Source: an uncultured Tessaracoccus sp. (GTDB lineage Bacteria > Actinomycetota > Actinomycetes > Propionibacteriales > Propionibacteriaceae). Taken from it: DNA of 64,000 nucleotides. The notes under the pieces are model-generated. The model made no database searches. It was not told where the DNA came from and worked only from the letters and a program-made list of their open reading frames with translations. The translations under genes and the position numbers were made by a program. The stretch covers positions 1-64,000 of the forward strand of contig NZ_CAMYPD010000001.1 of assembly GCF_947286155.1 (NCBI RefSeq), written 5' to 3'. Below are positions 40,534-48,554 of the stretch, in pieces (the stretch's first letter is position 1; every line of letters begins with the position of its first letter).

Positions 40534-41345
40534 TCGTCCTCCTGACGGGTTGCCTGTTGTTTGGCCTGACGGGCCAGTCGATCAACTTCAGATTTCGCCG
40601 CCTCTTCGAGCGCGGCGTTACGTGCATATTCGACGAGGGTCTTGCGCCCGTAGGCCATGGCGGTGTTGTCATGGAGCTCGATCAGCTGCCTGCGCATGCG
40701 CTCACTGAACGAGTGCGCGATCTCGCCACGCTGCGGGAACATCGGCCGCCCAATCACGACGTGCACCTCCGGCCTACCGCGGGGCATCTGGCGCTGCTGG
40801 GCTGGCCAAGCCTCGTACGCGCCAACCAGCGCGATGGGCACAGCCGGGCAGCCATTCGAAATACACAGCGCCGCAGTGCCGTGGTGGAAGCGGCCCATCG
40901 CGCCGGTGCGCGAACGCGTGCCTTCGGGGAAAATCAGCAGCGGGACACCGTCGGAGAGCAGCGCCGCGGACATGCCACGCTGCCCCTTCTTGGAACCCTT
41001 GCCGCCCTTGCCGCGGTCGATGGGGTAGCCGTTCATGAACAGGCTCATAGGGGCGGACTTCCACCACTTGTCGTAGAAGTGATCCCCCGCGGCGCCGACG
41101 GCGACGTGCGAGCTGAGCTTGCTGGGCAGTGACGTCAGGATGAGCGGCGCGTCGAAGTGGGAGCTGTGGTTGCCGAACACCACGAAGGGCGCCTCGAGGT
41201 TGGCAATGTTCGCCCGCCCGTGCACGCGGATTGTCAGTAGGCGTTGCAGCGCGGGCCTGAGAAGCAGCATCTGCGCTGCCTGCCGCGTCGCCATGCTGGT
41301 ACGTTTGGAGTAGCGCTTCCGTTGAACTTCGAGTTCCTTCGCCAT
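40530..41345 (-). CDS. PlsC-family acyltransferase, 271 aa
   Basis: The acyltransferase motifs are in order: the catalytic HX4D in FGNHSSHFDAPLI (about residues 56-68), then GYPIDRG, FPEGTRSRTG and AVPIALVGAYEAW. PlsC enzymes acylate glycerol phosphates at a membrane. In this operon the substrate could be DHAP, supplying acyl-DHAP to the AGPS-like enzyme. The C-terminal 50 residues are basic and probably helical (EEAAKSEVDRLARQAKQQA). It starts 3 nt after the SDR stop. Confidence 0.85.
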   Translation of the reverse strand: MAKELEVQRKRYSKRTSMATRQAAQMLLLRPALQRLLTIRVHGRANIANLEAPFVVFGNHSSHFDAPLILTSLPSKLSSHVAVGAAGDHFYDKWWKSAPMSLFMNGYPIDRGKGGKGSKKGQRGMSAALLSDGVPLLIFPEGTRSRTGAMGRFHHGTAALCISNGCPAVPIALVGAYEAWPAQQRQMPRGRPEVHVVIGRPMFPQRGEIAHSFSERMRRQLIELHDNTAMAYGRKTLVEYARNAALEEAAKSEVDRLARQAKQQATRQEDE

Positions 41346-41348
41346 GTG

Positions 41349-42122
41349 TTACTTCTTGCGGGAGTTAGTGAGTTTGCGGGAGAACCACCGCAGGAACGAT
41401 TTCGGGGCAAACTTCGCGACGATGAGCGCAATCTTCCATTTCAGCGACGGGATGCTCACCGGCTTGCCCTTTTCCGCGTCGGCGAGGCACTGGCGGATGA
41501 GGGTGTCGATATTGATCCAGACGAGGTCAGGGAGGCTGTGGGCCTTGATGCCGGCGCGCTCGTGGAACTCCGTCTTGACCCATCCGGGGCAGAGCGCGGT
41601 GACGGTGACGCCCGTGCCGTGCAGTTCGACGCCCAGCGACTCCGAGTAGTTGTACGCCCAAGCCTTCACCGCCGAGTAGTTTCCGGTGAAAATGAATCCG
41701 GCCGACGACGCGACGTTGATGATGCGCCCCTTGCCGCGGGCGCGCATGGCTCGCCCGGCTGCGCCTCCCAGGATCAGTACTGCGAGGCACATCACGTCGA
41801 GGGCGCGCGCGTGCTCGACGATGTGCGCGGGGTCGAGCACCGTCGAGTGGAGCCCGAAGCCGGCGTTGTTGATGAACAGGTCGAGCGGTTTCGACGGGTC
41901 TTCAATGATCTCCGCGATGCGTTCGACGTCTTCTCGCACCGCCAGATCCGCTTGATGCGTCTCGACGGACACGCCGAACTTTTCTTCGAAATCCGACGCG
42001 ATCGACGCGAGACGCTGCGCGTCGCGGGCCACGAGCACAAGGTCTGTGCCGCGGCCCGCGAGCTCACGTGCGAATGCCAGCCCAATGCCGGAAGTACCGC
42101 CGGTGATCATCGCTGTAGCCAT
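41349..42122 (-). CDS. short-chain dehydrogenase/reductase, 257 aa
   Basis: A classical SDR: cofactor loop TGGTSGIGLAFAREL (residues 8-22), NNAGFG, the catalytic serine in INVASSAGF and YSAVK with Tyr/Lys. The C-terminus has a hydrophobic/basic patch (WKIALIVAKFAPKSFLRWF) suited to membrane contact. It is the first gene of the SDR-PlsC-AGPS operon; acyl/alkyl-DHAP reductase is the reaction missing from the other two enzymes and is a reasonable guess, since the animal enzyme is also an SDR. Confidence 0.82.
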   Translation of the reverse strand: MATAMITGGTSGIGLAFARELAGRGTDLVLVARDAQRLASIASDFEEKFGVSVETHQADLAVREDVERIAEIIEDPSKPLDLFINNAGFGLHSTVLDPAHIVEHARALDVMCLAVLILGGAAGRAMRARGKGRIINVASSAGFIFTGNYSAVKAWAYNYSESLGVELHGTGVTVTALCPGWVKTEFHERAGIKAHSLPDLVWINIDTLIRQCLADAEKGKPVSIPSLKWKIALIVAKFAPKSFLRWFSRKLTNSRKK

Positions 42123-42214
42123 GAATCCAACCGTAGCGCGTCAGCGTGGTAATCGGCTTCTGAATGTCGCCAATCTTGCAAGACGACGCTTGTGGGCTGC
42201 ACCGCTGTGCGCGA

Positions 42215-42886
42215 TCAGTCGAACGACCAGCGGGCGTGAGCGCCCAGCGAGTTGTCGTAGCTGACGAGGATGCCGTCGATCTCTTCATTCGTCATCTCAA
42301 AGCTCAGGAAGCCAGAGACGCACTCACCGGGTGCTAGTTCCGCGGTCTCCGGGTAGGCAGGCTTGTAGCCACCGGAGGTCTTGCGCTTCAACTCAGTACC
42401 GGAAGGCACCAGCTCGTGCTTCCAAGCCGACGCGTTGACGGGCATCTTGCCCTTGTCCTTGAACTCGTCCGGGAGCTTCGTTACGCAGGTCTCTGCGTAG
42501 ATGCCGGAGAGTCCATCGATCTGTTTCGGCGGGTTGTCTGGTTGGGATACCTCGACAGTGACGTAGTTGAAGGTGAACTTCGCGTCACCGTGGGCCTGCT
42601 GTTCCTTCTGATCCTCGTGGTTCACATTGGAGCCGTCGCTAGTTTGCGGAGAATCACCAGTGGATTCAGGGGCGCTCTCGCTGGACTCTTCGTCCGTGCT
42701 GGGCGCGGGTTCCGTATTAGTGGAGGTTGAGGCATCCTCGGCTTCGTTCGGCGTCTCAGTCACCGTGACGGTGGGTTCACTCGTCGGGGTAGAGCCGCTC
42801 GCGTTGTCCTCGTCGGCGCCGCAGGCTGTAACACCAAGTGCCAGGGCTGCTGCAGAAGTGATGCTTGCGATGGTCTTGATGGTCAT
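42215..42886 (-). CDS. secreted lipoprotein, hypothetical, 223 aa
   Basis: A signal sequence with lipobox VTAC (Cys at about residue 22) marks a lipoprotein. A long Ser/Thr/Glu/Pro-rich linker (to about 95) acts as a stalk, then a beta-rich domain (FTFNYVTVEVSQPDNPP, GECVSGFLSFEMTNEEIDG) with two cysteines, resembling DUF4352-type extracellular domains. Function unknown. It stands alone: 92 nt from the SDR gene, with a hairpin on its other side. Confidence 0.7.
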   Translation of the reverse strand: MTIKTIASITSAAALALGVTACGADEDNASGSTPTSEPTVTVTETPNEAEDASTSTNTEPAPSTDEESSESAPESTGDSPQTSDGSNVNHEDQKEQQAHGDAKFTFNYVTVEVSQPDNPPKQIDGLSGIYAETCVTKLPDEFKDKGKMPVNASAWKHELVPSGTELKRKTSGGYKPAYPETAELAPGECVSGFLSFEMTNEEIDGILVSYDNSLGAHARWSFD

Positions 42887-42965
42887 TTCGTCCTCCTCAT
42901 ATGCGGTTGGACTACTTCAACCCTTACACGCCGGAGGGCCACATTCGAGGGGGATATCGAAAAGA

Positions 42966-43041
42966 TGACCGTTATCCTCCACTAGAAGCGGTAGCCACCC
43001 CCGATTCGAAAAATTTTTTCAGGCGTGGAGGATAACGGTCA
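42966..43041. repeat. 17-bp perfect inverted repeat after pta
   Basis: Arms tgaccgttatcctccac (42966-42982) and its complement (43025-43041) enclose 42 nt that contain a smaller A5/T6 palindrome (43008-43020). The arm sequence recurs in the hairpin at 10699-10774. It begins 8 nt after the pta stop, in terminator position. Confidence 0.82.
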
Positions 43042-43049
43042 GATTGGGG

Positions 43050-45098
43050 TCAGAGGTGCTGGGCCTGCACGGCGGTGATGGACACCGCGAGCACGATTTC
43101 CTCGACGCTCGCCCCAGACGACGTGTCGTTGATGGCCTTGCCCAACCCTTGCAGGATAGGCCCGACGGCAACCGCGCCGGAGTGACGCGCGACGGCCTTG
43201 TAGGTGTTGTTTCCGGTGCTGAGGTCGGGGAACACGAACACCGTCGCCTGCCCGGCTACCTCGGAGCCTGGCATCTTCCGCTCGGCGACCTTCGCGTCGA
43301 CGGCGGCGTCGAACTGCATTGGCCCGTCGATCTTCAGCTCGGGGCGACGTTCGCGCACCAGGTCGATGGCCTCACTGATGCGCTCGCTTTCCGCATTCTC
43401 GCCGCGGCCCGTGGAGTACGACAGCATCGCGACACGCGGCTCGACGTCGAAGTAGCCGGCAGTCTCGGCGGAGCTCAACGCGATGTCCGCGAGCTCCTGC
43501 GCCGTCGGATGGGTGTTGACAGCGCAGTCGGCGTAGACGAGCACCCGGTCTGCCATGCACATCAGGAACGATCCAGACACGACGCTGACGTCGTCGCGCA
43601 TCCCGACGGTGTCGAGCGCGGGACGAAGCGTGGCGTCGGTGTTGGTGTTGATGCCGGTGACCATGCCGTCGGCCATGCCGAGCTGCACCATCATTGAGCC
43701 GAATGTGTTCACGTCGGCGAGCGCCGCGCGCGCATCGTCGACGGGGGTCTCGGGGTGCAGCTTGCGGTAGCCGTCGGTCAAGCGATCGAGCACGGCGGCA
43801 TCCGTGGGGCTCACCACGTCGGCGCCAGAGAGGTTCAGCCCCAGCTGCGACGCGCGCCGAGAGATAGCGCCCGACTCGCCGATGAGCACGATGTCTGCCA
43901 CACCGCGGGTCATCACCACCGACGCGGCCTGCAGCACGCGATCGTCGTCGGTGTTGGTGAGGATGATGCGACGATGCTGCGTGCGCGCCATCTGCATGAG
44001 CTGGTGCTCGAACATCGTCGGGGTGCGGAGATCGGTGCGGGGCAGGTCGATGGCGGCGAGGAGCTGCTCGCGGTCGACGTAGGAGGCGAACAGGTTGCGG
44101 GCGGCCTCGATCTTCCTCGGCGACGAGGTGGAGAAGCTGTGCACCGACTGCAGCTTAGCGGCGGTGGAGAAGGTGTCTTGCTTCGTGATGCCGATCGGGA
44201 GATCGATGTTGGCGTCGGCGAAGAGCTTCTGCATCGACTCGGGAATCTCGAACCCGCCGGTGAGGATGAGCGAGGCGAGCGGCCCGTACTCCGGCGAGCG
44301 ATGCGCCATGATGAGCGCGGGCACGAGCTCGAGGCGGTCCGCGGGGAACACCACCGTCGCTTCGCGCTGGAGGTGCGGCAGCAGGTTGGGCAGCGTCATC
44401 GCGCCGACGATGGTGTGCAGCGCCTCGCCCTTCAGCAGCGCCTCGTTGCCGCGCCAGAACTGGACGCCGGCGGCGTCGAACTGCTGCTGCACGGTGGGTG
44501 CGTTGAGCATGGCCGAGTAGGGGACGACGGCGACGGGCACGTCGCGGATGGCGCGCAGTGCGCTGGCGTACTCGTCGCGATCGGCGGGGTTGGCCTGCGT
44601 GCCGACGATGGAGATCACGGTGTTGTGGTGAGCCTCGAACGCTTCGACGGCGCCCTCCGTGCGGCGCTGCACCTCGTCGGGGGTGTACCCGGCGAGGGAG
44701 GTGACGAAGAGCACCGGCGCGTTGAGGTTTGCGGCGAGCAGGGAGTTGCGGTCGAGTTCCTGCGTCGACTCGATGTCGGTGTAGTCGGAGCCGACGATGA
44801 CCATGGCGTCGCATTGCTCCGCCAGCGTGGTGTATTTGCGGACGATGGTCTCCATCGCCGCGAGGGGGTCGTCAGCGTACTGCTTGTAGGTGACGCCGAG
44901 CGCGGAGGCGAGCGTCTGCTTCGAGTTTCGGTGGCTGAGCAGGGCTTCGGCCACCTGGTCTTCGTCGAGAGAGTGCACCAGGGGACGGAACACGCCGACG
45001 GTTTTCACGCGGCTCGAGAACAACTCGAGCACGCCCAAGGCGATGGCCGACTTGGTTACCTGCCGCTCTGCAGCCGAGATGTACACGCTTTTCGTCAC
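43050..45098 (-). CDS. pta: phosphate acetyltransferase, long form with DRTGG domain, 682 aa
   Basis: Pta interconverts acetyl-CoA and acetyl phosphate. The N-terminal P-loop-like/CobB-type region, the central DRTGG domain (about 210-330) and the C-terminal PTA_PTB catalytic domain (LMQMARTQHRRIILTNTDDDRVLQAASVVMTRG through NTYKAVARHSGAVAVGPILQGLGKAINDTSSG) are complete. The start is GTG at 45098. The usual partner ackA is not adjacent in this window. Confidence 0.93.
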   Translation of the reverse strand: MTKSVYISAAERQVTKSAIALGVLELFSSRVKTVGVFRPLVHSLDEDQVAEALLSHRNSKQTLASALGVTYKQYADDPLAAMETIVRKYTTLAEQCDAMVIVGSDYTDIESTQELDRNSLLAANLNAPVLFVTSLAGYTPDEVQRRTEGAVEAFEAHHNTVISIVGTQANPADRDEYASALRAIRDVPVAVVPYSAMLNAPTVQQQFDAAGVQFWRGNEALLKGEALHTIVGAMTLPNLLPHLQREATVVFPADRLELVPALIMAHRSPEYGPLASLILTGGFEIPESMQKLFADANIDLPIGITKQDTFSTAAKLQSVHSFSTSSPRKIEAARNLFASYVDREQLLAAIDLPRTDLRTPTMFEHQLMQMARTQHRRIILTNTDDDRVLQAASVVMTRGVADIVLIGESGAISRRASQLGLNLSGADVVSPTDAAVLDRLTDGYRKLHPETPVDDARAALADVNTFGSMMVQLGMADGMVTGINTNTDATLRPALDTVGMRDDVSVVSGSFLMCMADRVLVYADCAVNTHPTAQELADIALSSAETAGYFDVEPRVAMLSYSTGRGENAESERISEAIDLVRERRPELKIDGPMQFDAAVDAKVAERKMPGSEVAGQATVFVFPDLSTGNNTYKAVARHSGAVAVGPILQGLGKAINDTSSGASVEEIVLAVSITAVQAQHL

Positions 45099-45153
45099 GC
45101 TGTCAGCCTAGCGAAAGACCCGCAAGTTCGAGGCGTGTATCCAGCGAAGTTCA

Positions 45154-45203
45154 AGATAGATCAAGTTGGTGGTGGGTAGACGAGCCACGAACTTGATCTA
45201 TCT
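45154..45203. repeat. 19-bp inverted repeat (one mismatch) after mnhG, copy C of a dispersed family
   Basis: Arms 45154-45172 and 45185-45203 with a 12-nt loop share agatagatcaagtt and the 12-nt loop length with the copies at 56598-56671 and 57269-57342. It follows the mnhG stop and precedes the pta start. Confidence 0.8.
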
Positions 45204-45228
45204 CACAAGGCGGCTGCGAGTGCGACGG

Positions 45229-45579
45229 TTACTTGGGCTGATTGACGTCCGCGAGGTCGTCGGCGAGGTCGTCGGTGATGAGGTTGCGACGGGGGATCAG
45301 CCCGGAGCGATACGCGCTGCGGGCCACCATGCTGGCCGACACCGGCGCGGTGAGCAGCTGGAACCCGATGGCGAGCACCGCGACGAACAACGCCCACCAG
45401 GTGCGTACCCCGAGCGCGACGCCGAGACAGATGCAGGTCATGCCCAGCACCTGCGGCTTCGTGATGGCGTGCAGCTTGGTGAGCACGTCGGGGAACCGGA
45501 TCAGCGCCACGGCGGCGGCGAAGCACAGGAACGCGCCGAGCAGCACGAAGATGGCTGCGAGGAGATCGAGCACGATCAT
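45229..45579 (-). CDS. mnhG: Mrp/Mnh antiporter subunit G, 116 aa
   Basis: Three membrane helices and the family pattern (LLAAIFVLLGAFLCFAAAVALIRFPDVLTKLHAITKPQVLGM). Last gene of the six-gene operon; its ATG overlaps the mnhF stop. The Mrp complex exchanges Na+ (or other monovalent cations) for protons and supports pH and salt homeostasis. Confidence 0.92.
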   Translation of the reverse strand: MIVLDLLAAIFVLLGAFLCFAAAVALIRFPDVLTKLHAITKPQVLGMTCICLGVALGVRTWWALFVAVLAIGFQLLTAPVSASMVARSAYRSGLIPRRNLITDDLADDLADVNQPK

Positions 45580-45884
45580 TTCTGGGCCTCCTTCTTGTCA
45601 TCTGAGCGACGGTGCACGACGCGCTCGCCCACCATGCGCGCGACGGAGACGGCGCCGGTGAATCCGAGCATCGACAGCAGCAGGATCATGGCGATCTCGG
45701 TGTCTTGCCGCTTCGCGACGGCCCACACACCCACCGCGGCGATCACCACGGCGACGAGGAGGTCGGAGCTGATGGAGCGGTCGAGCTGGCTGGGGCCGGT
45801 GGCGAGGCGTTCGACGGCGATCAGCGCCGAGAGCGTGAGCAGCACGACGGCCGCGCCCAACACGATGGTGATGACGATGTTCAT
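45576..45884 (-). CDS. mnhF: Mrp/Mnh antiporter subunit F, 102 aa
   Basis: Three helices, with LIAVERLATGPSQLDRSISSDLLVAVVIAAVG showing the MnhF signature around the conserved Asp in the second helix. The C-terminal tail is charged (RRSDDKKEAQK). It overlaps both neighbours by 4 nt. Confidence 0.9.
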   Translation of the reverse strand: MNIVITIVLGAAVVLLTLSALIAVERLATGPSQLDRSISSDLLVAVVIAAVGVWAVAKRQDTEIAMILLLSMLGFTGAVSVARMVGERVVHRRSDDKKEAQK

Positions 45885-46603
45885 CGACGTCTGCCTCCCT
45901 CCGTGTCGGCGGCGGCGTCGGCCTCGCCAGAGCCAAGCCCGACGGCGACCTCATCGGTGGCGATGGATTCCTCGTCGCCCGAATCCTGTTCGACGGCGTC
46001 AGCTTCTTCGGCGTCCCAGTCGGTGGCGGGGGCCACCGTCGGAGTAGCCACCGCGTCCTCGAAGGCGGCGATCTCTTCCTTGGAACCGATGGCGCGCACC
46101 AGCCGGCGCTCCACGCCGATCACCATCTCGTAAATGTCGTCTTCGGTCTGCTCGTGCATGCCGACGCAGTGCAGATACAGGCGCCTAGGGTGTCGCACGA
46201 CTTCCACGACGACGGTGCCCGGCACCAGCGAAATCAGTGAGGCGACGCCGGTTTGGTGGAGGTCATCGTCGGTGTGGAGATCGACGCTGAGCAGCGACGA
46301 GTGGAGGTTGACGTCGCGCTCGAAGATGTAGCGGATCAAGCGGATGGACGACACGGTGAGGTCGGCGAAGAGGTGGGTGACTAGGTGGATCAGCCCCAGG
46401 GGGTGCAGCCGGCCCTGCCAGTAGATGGGCGGGAGCGGGAAGATCATGCCGATAACCCAGCCCAGCAGCGCGCCAGAGATGAGGATGAACGGGCTGAAGC
46501 TCGCCCACAGGAATGCCCAGAACAGGGCACTGATCACCATCACCGCAGGCCGGAACCGGAACCTGCTGACGTGGTAGCGCTGGCGGAACTTCGACGGCTT
46601 CAT
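45881..46603 (-). CDS. mnhE: Mrp/Mnh antiporter subunit E with C-terminal extension, 240 aa
   Basis: The core (about residues 20-165: ALFWAFLWASFSPFILISGALLGWVIGMIFPLPPIY, SLISLVPGTVVVEVVRHPRRLYLHCVGM) is standard MnhE. The extra 70 residues at the C-terminus are highly acidic and Ala-rich (DWDAEEADAVEQDSGDEES), which most MnhE proteins (about 160 aa) lack. Overlaps neighbours by 4 nt. Confidence 0.9.
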   Translation of the reverse strand: MKPSKFRQRYHVSRFRFRPAVMVISALFWAFLWASFSPFILISGALLGWVIGMIFPLPPIYWQGRLHPLGLIHLVTHLFADLTVSSIRLIRYIFERDVNLHSSLLSVDLHTDDDLHQTGVASLISLVPGTVVVEVVRHPRRLYLHCVGMHEQTEDDIYEMVIGVERRLVRAIGSKEEIAAFEDAVATPTVAPATDWDAEEADAVEQDSGDEESIATDEVAVGLGSGEADAAADTEGGRRR

Positions 46604-48129
46604 CGCACCCCCTCCGGTAACACGGTGGACACGTACGCCTGGTTACGGATGGAGTCGGCGGCCCGCTCCGCGTAGCCGTACAGCGGGCCCGCCAGGAACG
46701 TCAGTGCCAGGGAGAACGCGACGAGCACCCCCGTCGCGAACACCATCATCGGGGGCATGTAGCGGGGATCGTCGTCGTGGTCGGCGGCTTCTTCGTCGAC
46801 GACGGGTCGCTCGGGCGTGACACCCCAGAACGCGCGGTTCCACACCTTGGCCATGCACATCAAGGTGAGCAGCGACGTGACGACGCCGCCGATCATCGTC
46901 ACCCACACGAGCGTGCCGCCGTATTCGGCGCCCGCTTGTAGGAGCCCCACCTTCCCGATGAAGCCCGAGAGCGGAGGAATGCCGCCCAGGTTCATGGCGG
47001 GCACGAAGAACAGCATCGCCAACACTGGCGAGACTTTGAGTAGGCCGCCCAACCCGTCGAGCGACGATGTGCCTCCCCGCCGCTCGATGAGGCCAGTCAC
47101 GAGGAACAGCGCGGCCTGGATGGTGATGTGGTGGGCGGTGTAGAAGATGGTGGCCGCGAGCCCGGTGTGGCTTGCCAGCGAGATACCGAACACCATGTAG
47201 CCCAGGTGGGAGACGAGCGTGAACGACAGCATTCGCTTGATCTCCACCTGCGCCAACGCACCCAGGATGCCCAGCACCATCGTGAGCAGGGCCGCCACCA
47301 TGAGCAGGTTGCTGAGTGGCGAGTTGGGGAACAGGAGGGTCTGCGTGCGGATGATGGCGTAGATGCCCACCTTGGTGAGCAAGCCGGCGAAGACGGCGGT
47401 GACGGGGGCGGGCGCCGTCGGGTAGGAGTCGGGCAGCCAGCTGAACAGCGGGAACACCGCCGCCTTGATGGAGAACGTCACCAGGAGCATGCTCTGCAGC
47501 AGGAGCTGCACGGGCTCGCTGAGTTGGCCGAGCCGGATGGACAGCTGTGCCATGTTCACCGTGCCGGTGGCGGCGTACACCGCGGCTAGGGAGGTGAGGA
47601 ACAGCGTCGAGCTGAGCAGCGACACCACGACGTAGGTGGTGCCGGCGCGGATGCGCTCCTTCGTGCCGCCGAGCGTGAGCAGCACGTAGGAGGAGAACAG
47701 GAAGATCTCGAAACCGACGAAGAGGTTGAACAGGTCGCCGGCCAGGAATGCGTTCGAGATGCCCGCCATGAGCAGCAGGAACGTCGGGTGGAAGATCGAC
47801 ACGGGTGTCTCCCGCTTGATCTCGTCCTGGTCTTGCCCCGTCGAGAACAGCAACACCGACAGCGCGACGACGCTCGCGACGAGCAGCATGAGCGCGCTCA
47901 GTCGGTCGACGACCAGCGAGATACCGAGCGGCACCGGCCAGTCGCCGATCCACAGCGCGAGGGCGCCGTACCGGTCGGTGAGCACGATGAAGACGGCGGC
48001 GATGACCGCGACGCCCGTGAGCGAGCCAATCGAGATGATGCGCTGCACGATGGAACGCCTAGGGAACAGCAGGGTGATGGCCGCGCTGAAGAACGTGAGC
48101 AGTACGGGTACGGGGATGAGGTTCGTCAT
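46600..48129 (-). CDS. mnhD: Mrp/Mnh antiporter subunit D, 509 aa
   Basis: About 14 membrane helices of the proton-translocating NuoN/MnhD family, with the conserved charged residues in LFNLFVGFEIFLFSSYVLL, the lysine region FSIKAAVFPLFSWLPDSYPTAPAPVTAVFAGLLTKVG, and the His-bearing FYTAHHITIQAALFL. Overlaps mnhC and mnhE. Confidence 0.93.
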   Translation of the reverse strand: MTNLIPVPVLLTFFSAAITLLFPRRSIVQRIISIGSLTGVAVIAAVFIVLTDRYGALALWIGDWPVPLGISLVVDRLSALMLLVASVVALSVLLFSTGQDQDEIKRETPVSIFHPTFLLLMAGISNAFLAGDLFNLFVGFEIFLFSSYVLLTLGGTKERIRAGTTYVVVSLLSSTLFLTSLAAVYAATGTVNMAQLSIRLGQLSEPVQLLLQSMLLVTFSIKAAVFPLFSWLPDSYPTAPAPVTAVFAGLLTKVGIYAIIRTQTLLFPNSPLSNLLMVAALLTMVLGILGALAQVEIKRMLSFTLVSHLGYMVFGISLASHTGLAATIFYTAHHITIQAALFLVTGLIERRGGTSSLDGLGGLLKVSPVLAMLFFVPAMNLGGIPPLSGFIGKVGLLQAGAEYGGTLVWVTMIGGVVTSLLTLMCMAKVWNRAFWGVTPERPVVDEEAADHDDDPRYMPPMMVFATGVLVAFSLALTFLAGPLYGYAERAADSIRNQAYVSTVLPEGVR

Positions 48130-48554
48130 TCGCTCACCACATCCTCACCGGTGTCGGAGAAGTGTGTTTCCTCGTAGGAATCAGACTGTTCATCGGCCTC
48201 GGCGAGTTCGCGAATGCGGCGGTCTTCGACGTCGTCGGCCACCTCGTCGTGCCCGCTCAGCTGGAAGCTGCGGTAGGCGAGCGCGAGTAAGAACGCGGTG
48301 ACGGCCATGGTGATGACGATGGCGGTGAGCACCATGGCCTGGGGGAGTGGATCGGCGGTGGTGTTCTCGTCGAAGAGCCCCGAGATGGGCGGAGTGCCCG
48401 GGCTGCCGGAGGCGACGAGGAACAGCAGGTTCACGCCGTTGCTGGCCAGAATCACACCGAGCAGGATGCGGGTCAGCGAGCGCTCCAGCATCAGGTACAC
48501 ACCGCAGGCGACGAGGATGCCGGCGGTGATGGCGAGGACGAGGTTTGCGCTCAT
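48126..48554 (-). CDS. mnhC: Mrp/Mnh antiporter subunit C, 142 aa
   Basis: A NuoK-like protein with three helices (LAITAGILVACGVYLML; ILLGVILASNGVNLLFLVA; AMVLTAIVITMAVTAFLLALAYR). An acidic C-terminal tail of about 35 residues extends past the family core. Overlaps neighbours by 4 nt. Confidence 0.92.
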   Translation of the reverse strand: MSANLVLAITAGILVACGVYLMLERSLTRILLGVILASNGVNLLFLVASGSPGTPPISGLFDENTTADPLPQAMVLTAIVITMAVTAFLLALAYRSFQLSGHDEVADDVEDRRIRELAEADEQSDSYEETHFSDTGEDVVSE

